Positions 55,054-63,658 of a stretch of 64,000 nucleotides of DNA are shown here, piece by piece (positions within the stretch are counted from its first letter, which is position 1; each line of letters starts with the position of its first letter). Under the pieces are notes generated by a model. It did no database searches and was not told where the DNA came from. It saw only the letters and a program-made list of their open reading frames with translations. The stretch is from positions 1 through 64,000 of the forward strand of contig NZ_CAJQYY010000002.1 of the NCBI RefSeq assembly GCF_907164575.1, written 5' to 3'. The position numbers were made by a program, and so were the translations under genes. This DNA is from Paraburkholderia gardini (GTDB taxonomy: Bacteria; Pseudomonadota; Gammaproteobacteria; Burkholderiales; Burkholderiaceae).

Positions 55054-56232
55054 TCATCCCGCGTGGGAAATGAATTCGGCAGCCGACGCGAAACGGTCAC
55101 GGCCGGTGGTGCTGTCATCGGTACTGCTGCCCGTGGTGCTTTCCGGATAACGGCGAAGCGGAATCCGGCGTGCATTCACGTTCGCTTGCGCGGCAGCGTG
55201 CACATTCGCCGGAACGACAGTGACGGATTGCGTGACGGCTTTTGCGGCGGACGGTGCAGGCACGGATGCAGACGCAGTCCGCGCAGGCACGGCGGCGGCG
55301 CCCGCGACCGGACCCGACACTGACGTTGCCGCAGGCCGTGGCGCCGGCATCGGACGCGACACCGGGCGCAATGCTCCCGCATGCAACGTGTCGTCATGCG
55401 CGGCGGCGGCGAGCGTGCGTTCGTCACGATCGATCCACTGCTGTGCCCAGTCGAGCGCGTACTGTTCGGCGGCTTCGGGTGTTTCGAAACGCGGGCCGAC
55501 GAGGCCGGAACGTTCGACGCGTTTGCCGTCCTTCATGATCTCGGCCCACGCGCGATACTTCTCGCCGGGCACGGACTGCGCCATCACGTAGATGCCATAA
55601 CCGCGCCGGTCCGCGAACTGCGTCCCTGGCGCGGAAAGCCCCAGCCACATCGCGGCGCGACTGTCGTCGTCCGGATGCGCGGTAGCGTGCGCTACTGCGT
55701 CAGGATGACTGGCCGCATCTGTTGCGCTGGCACGCGTTTGCGTGTCGTCAGGCGGGCCTGACAGTTGCCGGGTGATCTCGGCGAACGGATCGACGGGACG
55801 CGAGTCATGCGCGGTATCGTGCGGTGCCTGCCACGACTCGGGGCTTTTCCAGAACACACCGCGCACGCCTTCATCGTCGCAAGCCGAAGGCGTGGCGACA
55901 GGTTGCGCGGCACGTTGCGGCGCCACGGGCAGGGACGGTTCCGGAATGTACGCAAACCGGCGGCCGGTCCGCGACAGAAGCTGCACCATCCCGGCCAGCG
56001 TGCCGTTCAGTTGCCACTCTTCAAAGCGGCGACGGCATGTCGGACCCGAGGGATAACGGCCAGGAAGTTTGGACCACGGTTCGCCGGTGGTCAGGATCCA
56101 CAGCACCGCGTTTGCCACGATGCGCGGTTCTGCGCGAGGACGGCCGCGCCGGTTAAGACGGACAGCCGGTTCATCTGAAACGAGCGCGGTTAGTAGCGCC
56201 CATTCGTCATCATTTAGCTCATCGAAAAACAT
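55054..56232 (-). CDS. Chimeric protein with IS5-type transposase DNA-binding N-terminus
   Basis: The first 80 residues of this 392-residue protein (MFFDELNDDEWALLTALVSD onward, with RRGRPRAEPR, VLWILTTGEPWSKLPGRYPS and CRRRFEEW) match the N-terminal DUF4096-like domain of IS5-family transposases. No DDE catalytic core follows. Residues about 100-190 are low-complexity. Residues about 195-280 form a globular module (GYGIYVMAQSVPGEKYRAWA; RSGLVGPRFETPEAAEQYAL). The end (about 285-392) is Ala/Pro/Ser-rich with VPAPSAAKAVTQ-type segments. GGAG precedes the ATG. Gene length and clean reading frame suggest a working, domesticated protein rather than debris. It converges with bceA (72-bp gap), so it may be an EPS-linked regulator. 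Confidence 0.7.
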   Translation of the reverse strand: MFFDELNDDEWALLTALVSDEPAVRLNRRGRPRAEPRIVANAVLWILTTGEPWSKLPGRYPSGPTCRRRFEEWQLNGTLAGMVQLLSRTGRRFAYIPEPSLPVAPQRAAQPVATPSACDDEGVRGVFWKSPESWQAPHDTAHDSRPVDPFAEITRQLSGPPDDTQTRASATDAASHPDAVAHATAHPDDDSRAAMWLGLSAPGTQFADRRGYGIYVMAQSVPGEKYRAWAEIMKDGKRVERSGLVGPRFETPEAAEQYALDWAQQWIDRDERTLAAAAHDDTLHAGALRPVSRPMPAPRPAATSVSGPVAGAAAVPARTASASVPAPSAAKAVTQSVTVVPANVHAAAQANVNARRIPLRRYPESTTGSSTDDSTTGRDRFASAAEFISHAG

Positions 56233-56611
56233 ACGTTTCTCCACGCAGCACGGCCACGCTGCGGCTTTGGACAGCACAGATTTCTTGTTTCTCGACCTGT
56301 GTCATGCCCCCGGTTGCACAATATGCTTATACGTTCTGGTTCGTTTATGGGAAACCGCACAGCCTTAGTGCGGATAATCCCGTTAGCGGCGCACAAAACG
56401 TGGTCTCACTCGTGCATCGGAGAATTTGTGCACGAAGCATACCATCGCCAGGGTTTGCATGAATATGCATGAGACAAGTGTTACGGATGGAAACAAACTT
56501 GTCCTTTTTGCGGCGTTGTTTCATCCTCTGTCGTCACGGAATTGTCGTGATTGCAACCTTCAGAATCGACGATGATGCGCACACATTCCATGCACTCGCA
56601 TGCAAATCCGC
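56233..56611. other. Intergenic region upstream of the IS5-domain gene
   Basis: About 380 bp without a credible gene. It holds the inverted repeat tcgtgca/tgcacga at 56410-56416 and 56429-56435, and a repeated tgcatgaatatgcatg at about 56456-56471. The promoter of the IS5-domain gene should lie here. The YciI-like gene also ends at its right side, so it is transcribed towards this region. Confidence 0.45.
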
Positions 56612-56908
56612 CTAACGTACCGGCGTACTCGCATGTTCTCCGACGACGGTCGTCCACGGTCGCACGCGCCAGTGTGTAACGAGCCCCTCGCGCACGTAAG
56701 GGTCTGACATCGCGAATGCTTCGGGAATCGCGGGCGAGTCCGCCTCGAAGAGCAGGATCGCGCCGTCGACGGGATCGGCAAGCGCGCCCGCGAGCAGCAG
56801 TTCGCCGCGCTCGACCGCGGCCCACGCGTACCCCAGATGTGCGTCGCGATGCTCGCCGCGCCGCGCCAGATAGTCCGCCGATACGTCGTACATCAACAGA
56901 TAGTGCAT
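56612..56908 (-). CDS. YciI-like protein
   Basis: The 98-residue cytosolic protein has a ferredoxin-like YciI fold: MHYLLMYDVSADYLARRGEH at the start with the conserved H-R-x-x-H pattern, LLLAGALADPVDGAILLFEA in the middle, and SDPYVREGLVTHWRVRPWTT near the end with the conserved DPY. Members are small enzyme-like proteins (an HD pair is implicated) usually of unknown substrate. GGAGGCAGGACC before the ATG gives a firm start. It is a single-gene unit. Confidence 0.9.
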   Translation of the reverse strand: MHYLLMYDVSADYLARRGEHRDAHLGYAWAAVERGELLLAGALADPVDGAILLFEADSPAIPEAFAMSDPYVREGLVTHWRVRPWTTVVGEHASTPVR

Positions 56909-57148
56909 GGTCCTGCCTCCGTGTCTGTGTGCGTGTTGCCCGTATGCCAGTGAACATGATGCCGCGCCAGGGAGCGTGCGCGCTTCGCCAGTATCAGGGA
57001 AGAACCTTACGGCACACCTGTCAACCGTATTATGGTTTTATTCGTTTTGACGAACAGCTTTGCCATAATGGTGACGGCGATGGGCCATGGATCTTTCGAT
57101 GCCCGCTCGCACGACCACCAACAACGTTCAACAACGATGGAGTGTCCC

Positions 57149-57448
57149 ATGAAGATCCAGTCCGCTATCGCCGCGCTCGCCCTCGGCTGCATGCTCGTCT
57201 CGCCGCTCTCGTTCGCCGACAACAGCCAGCAGTCGAAGATGACCACCTGCAACAAGCAGGCGGCCGACAAGAAAGGCGATGAGCGCAAGGCGTTCATGAA
57301 GAGCTGCCTGTCGGCCAGCGCCCCGGTCGCAGCTTCCGCGCCGATGACGCAGCAGCAGAAAATGACCGCCTGCAATGCGCAGGCAACCGGCAAGAAAGGC
57401 GACGACCGCAAGGCTTTCATGAAGGACTGCCTCAGCAACAAGGGCTAG
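57149..57448 (+). CDS. PsiF-repeat protein
   Basis: The 99-residue precursor has a signal peptide (about 1-23; cleavage after SFA). The mature part holds two PsiF repeats of about 33 residues (KMTTCNKQAADKKGDERKAF and KMTACNAQATGKKGDDRKAF, each followed by MK-x-CLS), with two cysteines per repeat. It is exported to the periplasm and its function is unknown; the E. coli relative is induced by phosphate starvation. GGAG at the proper distance fixes the ATG at 57149. Confidence 0.9.
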   Translation: MKIQSAIAALALGCMLVSPLSFADNSQQSKMTTCNKQAADKKGDERKAFMKSCLSASAPVAASAPMTQQQKMTACNAQATGKKGDDRKAFMKDCLSNKG

Positions 57449-57800
57449 GCATGAAGCGCGACGCATCGCATCGCGCGTTAAAGCGCCCGTCTTGACCTTC
57501 GCACGCTTGACCTTCGCGCTTTAGCAACCGGTATGGCCATGTCTTTCATGGTTTTTAGCTTTAGCCGTAGCGTGACACCTGCATGCCGCGTCCGACGATG
57601 CACGCGGCATGCATCACCCACACCGCTCTCCGCGTTCCCTGCCTCTACCCCCGGCGCTCTCCCCGTTTCAGCATCGCGTTCGCCGCGCCACGCCGTTTTC
57701 TTCTATGATGGCTGCGGAGACGGCCCCGGTACCCACAAACAATAAGCAGCAGGGCCGCCATCTTGTCGTTGATGCCGAAGAGCATTGAACGGAGGCAAGA
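57449..57800. other. Intergenic region
   Basis: About 350 bp without a gene. It contains a 12-bp direct repeat, cttgaccttcgc, at 57491-57502 and 57506-57517, and a gcg-rich dyad around 57473-57485. The promoter and ribosome site (GGAGGCAAG) of the next gene lie at its right end. No terminator with a T-run was seen after the PsiF-like gene. Confidence 0.45.
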
Positions 57801-58250
57801 ATGGTTGGGAGACACAAGAACCGCTGGCTCAGGCGCTGGCTCGTCGTCATCGTCTTCTGGGCGGTGCCGGTGGCGATCGTCGCGGTCAACGAGATTCGCG
57901 AGGAGATGGCCTACAACGCCGTCGACCTCAACACGGCACTCACCACCTGGCAGTTCACCGATGCGCAACGTGCCGCCGGTGCCCCGGCGCGCTGTCACGG
58001 CGTGCCTGACGATGCGCGTGCGGCCGGCTGTCCCGCCGACGTGCTCAGCGCCAACGCTCCTCGCCAGCAACAGGCCGTCGACGAATACGCGGTGCGCAAG
58101 AGCACGCTTGCGAGTTACCTGTGGCATGCGTTCGTCGGTTACTGGGTGGTGCCGGCCGCCACGCTCTTTGCGATCGGCGTGGTCATCGGCGGTGTCCGCC
58201 GCGCGCTTCGCCGGCCGCCACCGCCCGTCAAGCGCACCGTCAATCACTGA
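57801..58250 (+). CDS. Two-pass inner-membrane protein
   Basis: The 149-residue protein has hydrophobic segments at about 13-30 (LVVIVFWAVPVAIVAVNEI) and 110-132 (HAFVGYWVVPAATLFAIGVV). A periplasmic loop of about 75 residues carries two cysteines (ARCHGVPDDARAAGCPADVL). Ends are Arg-rich and cytosolic. GGAGG precedes the ATG. No family is recognised. It stands alone on its strand between the PsiF-like and SYLF genes. Confidence 0.7.
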   Translation: MVGRHKNRWLRRWLVVIVFWAVPVAIVAVNEIREEMAYNAVDLNTALTTWQFTDAQRAAGAPARCHGVPDDARAAGCPADVLSANAPRQQQAVDEYAVRKSTLASYLWHAFVGYWVVPAATLFAIGVVIGGVRRALRRPPPPVKRTVNH

Positions 58251-58611
58251 CCGCCAGCGCCGGTTGCAGCTTTCCAGCAACACTTTCGACTGCCGTGGCG
58301 CACTCGCGACGACGCGGAAAAGTGGAAAAAATGACTGATAAGAGAGCAACTTCATGCTGCTGGAACAGGATGCCGGATGGAACCGGTCGCGGTATCCCGA
58401 TCGCATCGCATGTTGTTTGCATGAGGAATTTTCCGCGCCGCAGCATCGGTCATAATTACAACGCCGCCTTCACGACGACGCCCGAAGGCCCGCACCACAA
58501 GGGTTTTCGCGATCCGGCGAGCGCGATCTTTCGGCTTCCGTGTGATATAACTGAAGGCGTAATCCGACTCACCAATGAGGTTGTACCCAGGAACCACAAT
58601 GGAGAAAAACG
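58251..58611. other. Intergenic region with candidate -10 box
   Basis: About 360 bp between the membrane-protein gene and the SYLF lipoprotein gene. A -10-like TATAAC stands at 58546-58551, about 60 bp before the SYLF start, without an obvious -35. Short open frames on both strands have no ribosome site. No other signal recognised. Confidence 0.4.
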
Positions 58612-59199
58612 ATGCAAAGACGAAACTTCATTTTGAAGACTACCGCTGCGCTCGCTTTCGGAAGCCTTGCAATCACCGGCTGTACAACTACGGGAAACAA
58701 ACCGGACTCGGCTGCGACCGATGCGTCGAAGCGCCAGTCGATTGACGCCAGTGTCGACGGCACCATCTCACGCCTCTATTCCACTGTGCCTGGTTCGCGC
58801 GAACTGGTCTCGAAGGCTCGTGGCGTTCTGGTGTTCCCGTCCGTTATTCAGGCCGGCTTTATCGTGGGCGGCCAGTATGGCGAGGGCTCGCTGCGTGTGG
58901 GCGGCGGCACGGTCGGGTACTACAGCACGGTATCGGGTTCGTTTGGCCTGCAGGCCGGCGCGCAGTCGAAGGCCATCATCTTCCTGTTCATGACGCAGGA
59001 TTCGCTCGACAAATTCCGCAATTCGGACGGCTGGTCCGCGGGTGGAGACGCATCGGTCGCGCTCGTGAAACTGGGCGCCAATGGCGCCATCGATACCACC
59101 ACGGCTACGGCGCCGGTCGAAGTGTTCATCCTGACCAATGCCGGGTTGATGGGCGACGTCTCGATCGCCGGTACGAAGGTATCGCGTCTGAAGATCTAG
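58612..59199 (+). CDS. SYLF-domain (Ysc84-like) lipoprotein
   Basis: The 195-residue lipoprotein precursor has the signal MQRRNFILKTTAALAFGSLA with lipobox ITGC (Cys near residue 24); the twin arginine may use the Tat route. The SYLF domain (about 55-195) includes SKARGVLVFPSVIQAGFIVG, SFGLQAGAQSKAIIFLFMTQ and WSAGGDASVALVKLGANGAI. The fold is linked to lipid binding at membranes; the bacterial role is not settled. A GGAGAAAAACG site precedes the ATG. A hairpin follows the stop. Confidence 0.9.
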   Translation: MQRRNFILKTTAALAFGSLAITGCTTTGNKPDSAATDASKRQSIDASVDGTISRLYSTVPGSRELVSKARGVLVFPSVIQAGFIVGGQYGEGSLRVGGGTVGYYSTVSGSFGLQAGAQSKAIIFLFMTQDSLDKFRNSDGWSAGGDASVALVKLGANGAIDTTTATAPVEVFILTNAGLMGDVSIAGTKVSRLKI

Positions 59200-59216
59200 G
59201 TTTTATCCGTTATGCC

Positions 59217-59242
59217 ATGCCCCGACATTTACGTCGGGGCAT
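59217..59242. terminator. Hairpin between SYLF gene and convergent glycosyltransferase gene
   Basis: atgccccgac (59217-59226) and gtcggggcat (59233-59242) form a perfect 10-bp stem over a 6-nt loop in the 83-bp convergent gap. No T-run follows on either strand, so it may end transcription in both directions with help or only protect the mRNA ends. Confidence 0.55.
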
Positions 59243-59282
59243 GCGCTTCCTCACTCACGCGATCCCACTGGCTCCCGCAACT

Positions 59283-60350
59283 TCAGCTCGACGACGTGTC
59301 GATCACCTTGAAGCGCGAACGCTTCTGCGCGCGAATCACCGACTGATACGCCTCGACATACTGCTGCGCCATCCGGTGCGACGTGAAGCGTTCTTCAAAG
59401 CGCTTGCGCACGCCCGCACGCGGCAGCTTGTGCAGCCGGTTCACGGCGGCCACGGCGCCGATTTCGTCCTCGACGATAAAGCCGGACACGCCGTCGTCCA
59501 GCACTTCCGGCACGGAGCCGCGATTGAACGCGATCACCGGCGTGCCGCAGGCCATCGCTTCGATCATCACGAGGCCAAACGGCTCCGGCCAGTCGATCGG
59601 GAACAGCAACGCGTGCGCGCCCGACAGAAAACCCGCCTTCTCGCCATCGGCGATTTCGCCGATGAATTCGACATGTGGCTGCGCGAGCAACGGCTTGATG
59701 TCGCGCTCGAAATACTCGCGGTCGGCGGCATCGACCTTCGCTGCGATGCGGATTTTCATGCCGCAGTGGCCCGCGATCCGGATCGCGGTATCGACGCGTT
59801 TCTCCGGCGAAATCCGCCCCAGAAACGCGAGGTATTGCTGCTCGACCGGCTGCGGCGTGTAGAGATTTTCGGGCAGCCCGTGATAGACGGTGGTCAGCCA
59901 TTTCGCCTGCGGCAGCGGCGCGCGCTGCGCGTCCGAGATCGAGATCACGGGCGCGGTGTTGAACGTGTCGAACACCGGCTGCTGCTCGGGCAGATCGAGA
60001 CGGCCATGCATCGTGGTCACGAACGGCGTTTCCTGGCGCTTGAACACCGAGAACGAGTAGTAGTCCATGTGGAAGTGCAGCACATCGAACTCGTCGGCCT
60101 GACGGCGGACCAGTTCCATCAGCAGCATGTGCGGCGCGATGCGGTCGCGGATGCCCGGGTCGAGCCGCAACGCGCGCGGCCAGACGGCTTCGAGCTTCGC
60201 GCTCGTGACCGAGTCGCCGCTCGCGAACAGCGTGACGTCGTGACCAAGTTCGACGAGCGCCTCGGTGATGTACGACACGACGCGCTCCGTGCCGCCATAG
60301 AGCTTGGGCGGCACCGATTCGGTGAGAGGGGCGATCTGGGCAATTCTCAT
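59283..60350 (-). CDS. GT4 glycosyltransferase next to otsA
   Basis: The 355-residue GT-B enzyme starts MRIAQIAPLTESVPPKLYGG with TERVVSYITEALVELGHDVT. Its donor part has YLAFLGRISPEKRVDTAIRI and FPIDWPEPFGLVMIEAMACG, carrying the E-x7-E motif. It matches a group of alpha-glycosyltransferases in beta-proteobacteria often found by trehalose genes. AGGAGA precedes the ATG. It follows otsA on the same strand after 430 bp that holds two palindromic hairpins. The acceptor is unknown; it is apart from the EPS locus. Confidence 0.9.
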   Translation of the reverse strand: MRIAQIAPLTESVPPKLYGGTERVVSYITEALVELGHDVTLFASGDSVTSAKLEAVWPRALRLDPGIRDRIAPHMLLMELVRRQADEFDVLHFHMDYYSFSVFKRQETPFVTTMHGRLDLPEQQPVFDTFNTAPVISISDAQRAPLPQAKWLTTVYHGLPENLYTPQPVEQQYLAFLGRISPEKRVDTAIRIAGHCGMKIRIAAKVDAADREYFERDIKPLLAQPHVEFIGEIADGEKAGFLSGAHALLFPIDWPEPFGLVMIEAMACGTPVIAFNRGSVPEVLDDGVSGFIVEDEIGAVAAVNRLHKLPRAGVRKRFEERFTSHRMAQQYVEAYQSVIRAQKRSRFKVIDTSSS

Positions 60351-60364
60351 TCTGTGTGTCTCCT

Positions 60365-60465
60365 GTCGACCAGAGTTGGCGCTTTAGCGCTTACTCTGGT
60401 CCCATGCAAGGCACTTGCGGTCGACCAGAGTTGGCGCTTTAGCGCTTACTCTGGTCCCATGCAAG
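60365..60465. repeat. Tandem palindromic (REP-like) hairpin repeats
   Basis: A 46-bp unit occurs identically at 60365-60410 and 60420-60465 (period 55). Each copy contains a long palindrome. In the first, gaccagagt (60368-60376) pairs with actctggtc (60393-60401) around an inner stem gcgct/agcgc (60379-60383 and 60386-60390). Both hairpins lie in the leader of the glycosyltransferase gene, ending just before its ribosome site, between it and otsA. Such units resemble repetitive extragenic palindromes; they could stop transcription from otsA or affect translation. Confidence 0.8.
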
Positions 60466-60780
60466 ATGCTTGCTAAAACGGGCCGGACGACGGACCGGGT
60501 ATCTTCTGCGGCCGCGGATGTCAGCGGCGCCCGAGTATGCCAGCGCGCATCCCTGCGATCAATGCACCCGTCGGCGCGAATATCCTGATTATTGGGCATT
60601 TCGGGCGTGAAAACCGCCGCTATTTCAATTGCTCGGCGCTGTTACAGTCGCGAAACATTCACCGGCGTGGGCTTGCCGCCACGCTTTCACCTTTGCCCGT
60701 AGCCGGCGGCCAGCAACGGCAACCGGCGATCGCGGGCATCGTCAGCATGGCCACCCGCTCGCCGGATCAAACGGCAAGCA
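60466..60780. other. Intergenic region between repeats and otsA
   Basis: About 315 bp after the otsA stop and before the palindromic repeats (minus-strand reading). No gene or clear hairpin with T-run was found. It may hold a separate promoter for the glycosyltransferase gene. Confidence 0.4.
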
Positions 60781-62190
60781 TCACCGCTTCGACCTGCGCG
60801 CGGCCTCGCCAGCCGGCACGCTGCGCAGGTCGTGCAGAAACGAATCGCGCCATACACCGAGATCGTTCTTGCGCAACGCGGCCATGTTTATCTCGTGACG
60901 GCGCTTGCGCTCATCGAGCGGCATGCCCAGCGCGCGCTGCAACGCCTCGCACATGCCGACCGAATCGTGCGGATTGACGATCACCGAGCCGGTCAGCTCC
61001 ACCGCCGCGCCCGCGAACATCGATAGTACGAGCACACCTGGATCGTCCGGGTTCTGCGCGGCGACGTATTCCTTGGCGACGAGGTTCATGCCGTCGTGCA
61101 GCGGCGTGACAAAGCCGACCTGCGACTCGCGGAACAGCGACATCAGCTTCCAGCGGTCGTACTGCTGGTTCAGATAGCGGATCGGCGTGTAGTCGAGTCC
61201 GGAATAGCGGCCGTTGATGCGCCCTGCTTCGTATTCGAGATCCTGCCGGATCTGCTGATACGTCGCGACATCCGAGCGCGTAGGCGGCGCGATCTGCACA
61301 AGCGTGACGTTGCCGCGCCATTCGGGCGAGCGCTCCAGCAACTGCTCGAACGACCTGAAACGCTCGACAAGTCCCTTCGAATAATCGAGCCGATCGACGC
61401 TCATGATGAGCTTGCGCCCCTCGAGGCTCTGCTTCAGGTCAAGCACATGCTGGCGGCTCTCGTAGCGTTCGGCCTGCTCCGCGATCTCATCGGGGAACAC
61501 GCCGATGCGATACACGCCGGTGCGCAGCCTGCGGCCAAACGCTTCGACGTGGTTGCCTTCCGTCACGGTGCCGCGCGCATGGCGCGTGATGTAGTCGTGA
61601 AACGCAAGCTCGTCGGTGTCGGTCTGAAAGCCCAGCAGGTCATAGCAGCACAGCGACTTCACAAGCTCTTCGTGTGGCGGAATGTTCAGCAGGATCTGCG
61701 GCGAGGGAAACGGAATATGCAGAAAGAAGCCGATACGGTTCGTCACGCCTTCGGAGCGCAGCGCTTCGGCGAACGGAATCAGATGATAGTCGTGAACCCA
61801 GATGATGTCGTCGGGTTGCAGCAGTTTGATGAGCTTGTGCGCGAGCCATGAATTGACGCGCCGGTAGCCCGCGTATTCCTCGCGCTCGTAGCGCGCGAGA
61901 TCGTTGCGATAGTGGAAGACCGGCCACAGCGTCGCGTTCGAAAACCCGCGGTAGTACTGGTCGTAATCCTTGCGCGTGAGGCCGGCGGTCGCGAACGTCA
62001 CCGCACCCTCGGTTTCGAGCGTCGGGCCCGCGTTCGCGACGGTTTCGCTCACGACGTCGCCGCTCCAGCCGAACCACACGCCGCCGGCGTCCTTGAGCGC
62101 GCCGAATACTCCGACGGCCAGTCCGCCTGCCGACCCCTTCGTTTCGGTCGGCGTTGCCACGCGATTCGATACGACGATCAAACGGCCCAT
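60781..62190 (-). CDS. otsA: Alpha,alpha-trehalose-phosphate synthase (OtsA)
   Basis: The 469-residue GT20 enzyme makes trehalose-6-phosphate from UDP-glucose and glucose-6-phosphate. It has [20 protein letters not shown] at the N-terminus, the acceptor-site [15 protein letters not shown], a phosphate-binding [20 protein letters not shown], and donor-site [14 protein letters not shown]. It is of the usual length and all landmarks are intact. It uses UDP-glucose, so it competes with the EPS route for the same donor. The phosphatase otsB is not in the window. The ATG is directly upstream of [10 protein letters not shown]. Confidence 0.95.
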   Translation of the reverse strand: MGRLIVVSNRVATPTETKGSAGGLAVGVFGALKDAGGVWFGWSGDVVSETVANAGPTLETEGAVTFATAGLTRKDYDQYYRGFSNATLWPVFHYRNDLARYEREEYAGYRRVNSWLAHKLIKLLQPDDIIWVHDYHLIPFAEALRSEGVTNRIGFFLHIPFPSPQILLNIPPHEELVKSLCCYDLLGFQTDTDELAFHDYITRHARGTVTEGNHVEAFGRRLRTGVYRIGVFPDEIAEQAERYESRQHVLDLKQSLEGRKLIMSVDRLDYSKGLVERFRSFEQLLERSPEWRGNVTLVQIAPPTRSDVATYQQIRQDLEYEAGRINGRYSGLDYTPIRYLNQQYDRWKLMSLFRESQVGFVTPLHDGMNLVAKEYVAAQNPDDPGVLVLSMFAGAAVELTGSVIVNPHDSVGMCEALQRALGMPLDERKRRHEINMAALRKNDLGVWRDSFLHDLRSVPAGEAARRSKR

Positions 62191-62356
62191 ATGGGCGGTC
62201 CTCCCTGTTCATGCGGCGCCCGCAAACGCACCGGATTACCGTGCGAGGCGTGGCGGGCGGATCACGCGTGAAGCGTGAAGCTTGCGGCGCGAGAGACGCG
62301 CGGCCCGTTACGTCAGGCGACGGCCAACGAAGACCCGGGCGGGCCCTCGGGAAAAC

Positions 62357-62713
62357 TCAGTTGCCTGTCTTGCACGGAAACGCCTTGCCAAGCCCAAGCG
62401 AAACCGCGGTGCTGGCGTTGTAGCCCGCGACCATCGGATTGTCCGCGATGTATTTGCGCACGGCGTCGGTCAGCTGCGCCGAACGCGCGTCCTGCGGCAA
62501 ACAGAAGTACTGCCCGACGCGCGGCCCGGTCGTGCCGCCGATCGCATCGATGGTGTTGAAGACGCCGTCCGCGGCGCCTTCGATATAGGCCGCGCACGCA
62601 CTGCGCGACGCAACGTCGGTCTTCGTGCACAGCTTGTTGAGGTCTCCCCCCGTGAACGCGGCTGCCGACAACGGTACGGCCAGCGCGCTTGCGCAAATCA
62701 AAGCCCGCAGCAT
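62357..62713 (-). CDS. Rap1a/Tai-like periplasmic protein
   Basis: The 118-residue precursor has a signal peptide (about 1-19; cleavage after AAA). The mature domain has four cysteines in the Rap1a/Tai arrangement: LNKLCTKTDVASRSACAAYI, GAADGVFNTIDAIG, then QYFCLPQDARSAQLTDAVRK and KAFPCKTGN. This fold includes immunity proteins against amidase toxins of type VI secretion, but many members stand alone and may have other roles. No toxin gene is adjacent. Function remains open. Confidence 0.82.
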   Translation of the reverse strand: MLRALICASALAVPLSAAAFTGGDLNKLCTKTDVASRSACAAYIEGAADGVFNTIDAIGGTTGPRVGQYFCLPQDARSAQLTDAVRKYIADNPMVAGYNASTAVSLGLGKAFPCKTGN

Positions 62714-62839
62714 GGTATCCCTTTTATGTGAGCGGTTTGAGGAGCTGCGTCGAGCGGTCGAGTCTTTGCCCGCCGCGCCGAACCGCCCCGGATCGGCGCG
62801 GCACCGGCCGCCGCGCCAAGGCTGCTATTTTGCACTGTT

Positions 62840-63607
62840 TTACTGCGCCGCTGGGGCGCTGCCGGCCTGCTGCTTCTGCATCTGTTCCATGCGCGCCGTC
62901 AGTCCCTTGACCGCGTCCGGTTCCTTGTACTGCTTCGCGAAATCGAGCGCATTCAGGCCGATCTGGTTCTTCACGTTAATGTCGGCGCCGGCGTCGAGCA
63001 GCAGTTTCGCGGTCGAAACATGACCGCCGCGCGCGGCCATCATCAACGGCGTCGTGCCGTTCGGCGAACCGGCGTCGACGTAGGCCGAATACTTGAGCAG
63101 CAGCGTGACGATCGCATCGTTGCCGTTCGCGGCGGCGTAATGCAGCGGTGCCCAGCCCTTCTTGTTGACCTCGGCGCCCTTTGCGATCAGCAGCTTCACG
63201 AAGTCCATGTCGCCGTTCAGCGCGGCCAGCATCATCGCGTTTTCACCGGCCTTGTCGACGATCTCGACGTTGGTCTTCGGATTGTCGACGAGCGCCTGGC
63301 CGACCTGGTCCGATTTCTCGCGGGCGGCGAGCACCAGCAGCGGCATGCCCTGGTCGTCGGTCATGTTCGGATCCATGCCCTGCGAAAGCTGTTTCTTCAC
63401 TTCCTTCACGTCATCGAACTTGACGGCCTTGATCATCGTATCGGCGGGCGCGGCCTGAACCGGCAGCGCGCCGAACACCATGCATGCGAGACCGCCCGCG
63501 AGTGCGAGACGCGCGATGCCGCGCCGCACGGCCGCGGGCGCGCGGTAGCCCGCCGGTGCGCGGACAGCGCCAGCGTCGATCGATGATTGTGTCGGAATAT
63601 TTTTCAT
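62840..63607 (-). CDS. Exported ankyrin-repeat protein
   Basis: The 255-residue protein has an N-terminal hydrophobic export signal after a longer n-region (about 30-53; GIARLALAGGLACMVFGALP, cleavage near QAAPA). Then come about five ankyrin repeats (GENAMMLAALNGDMDFVKLL, GWAPLHYAAANGNDAIVTLL, GTTPLMMAARGGHVSTAKLL and two partial ones), ending in an Ala/Gln-rich tail. It should be a periplasmic binding protein. It sits 51 bp after the tatD gene on the same strand, a pairing common in Burkholderia. The partner is unknown. Confidence 0.9.
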   Translation of the reverse strand: MKNIPTQSSIDAGAVRAPAGYRAPAAVRRGIARLALAGGLACMVFGALPVQAAPADTMIKAVKFDDVKEVKKQLSQGMDPNMTDDQGMPLLVLAAREKSDQVGQALVDNPKTNVEIVDKAGENAMMLAALNGDMDFVKLLIAKGAEVNKKGWAPLHYAAANGNDAIVTLLLKYSAYVDAGSPNGTTPLMMAARGGHVSTAKLLLDAGADINVKNQIGLNALDFAKQYKEPDAVKGLTARMEQMQKQQAGSAPAAQ

Positions 63608-63658
63608 GGATTGCTTCAGGAAACGTCTATATCTATTTGATAGGGATGAATTTTTTCG

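Noticed and set aside
62357..62713. Type VI secretion effector-immunity pair
   Set aside because: The Rap1a/Tai-like protein has no amidase toxin or secretion gene beside it.
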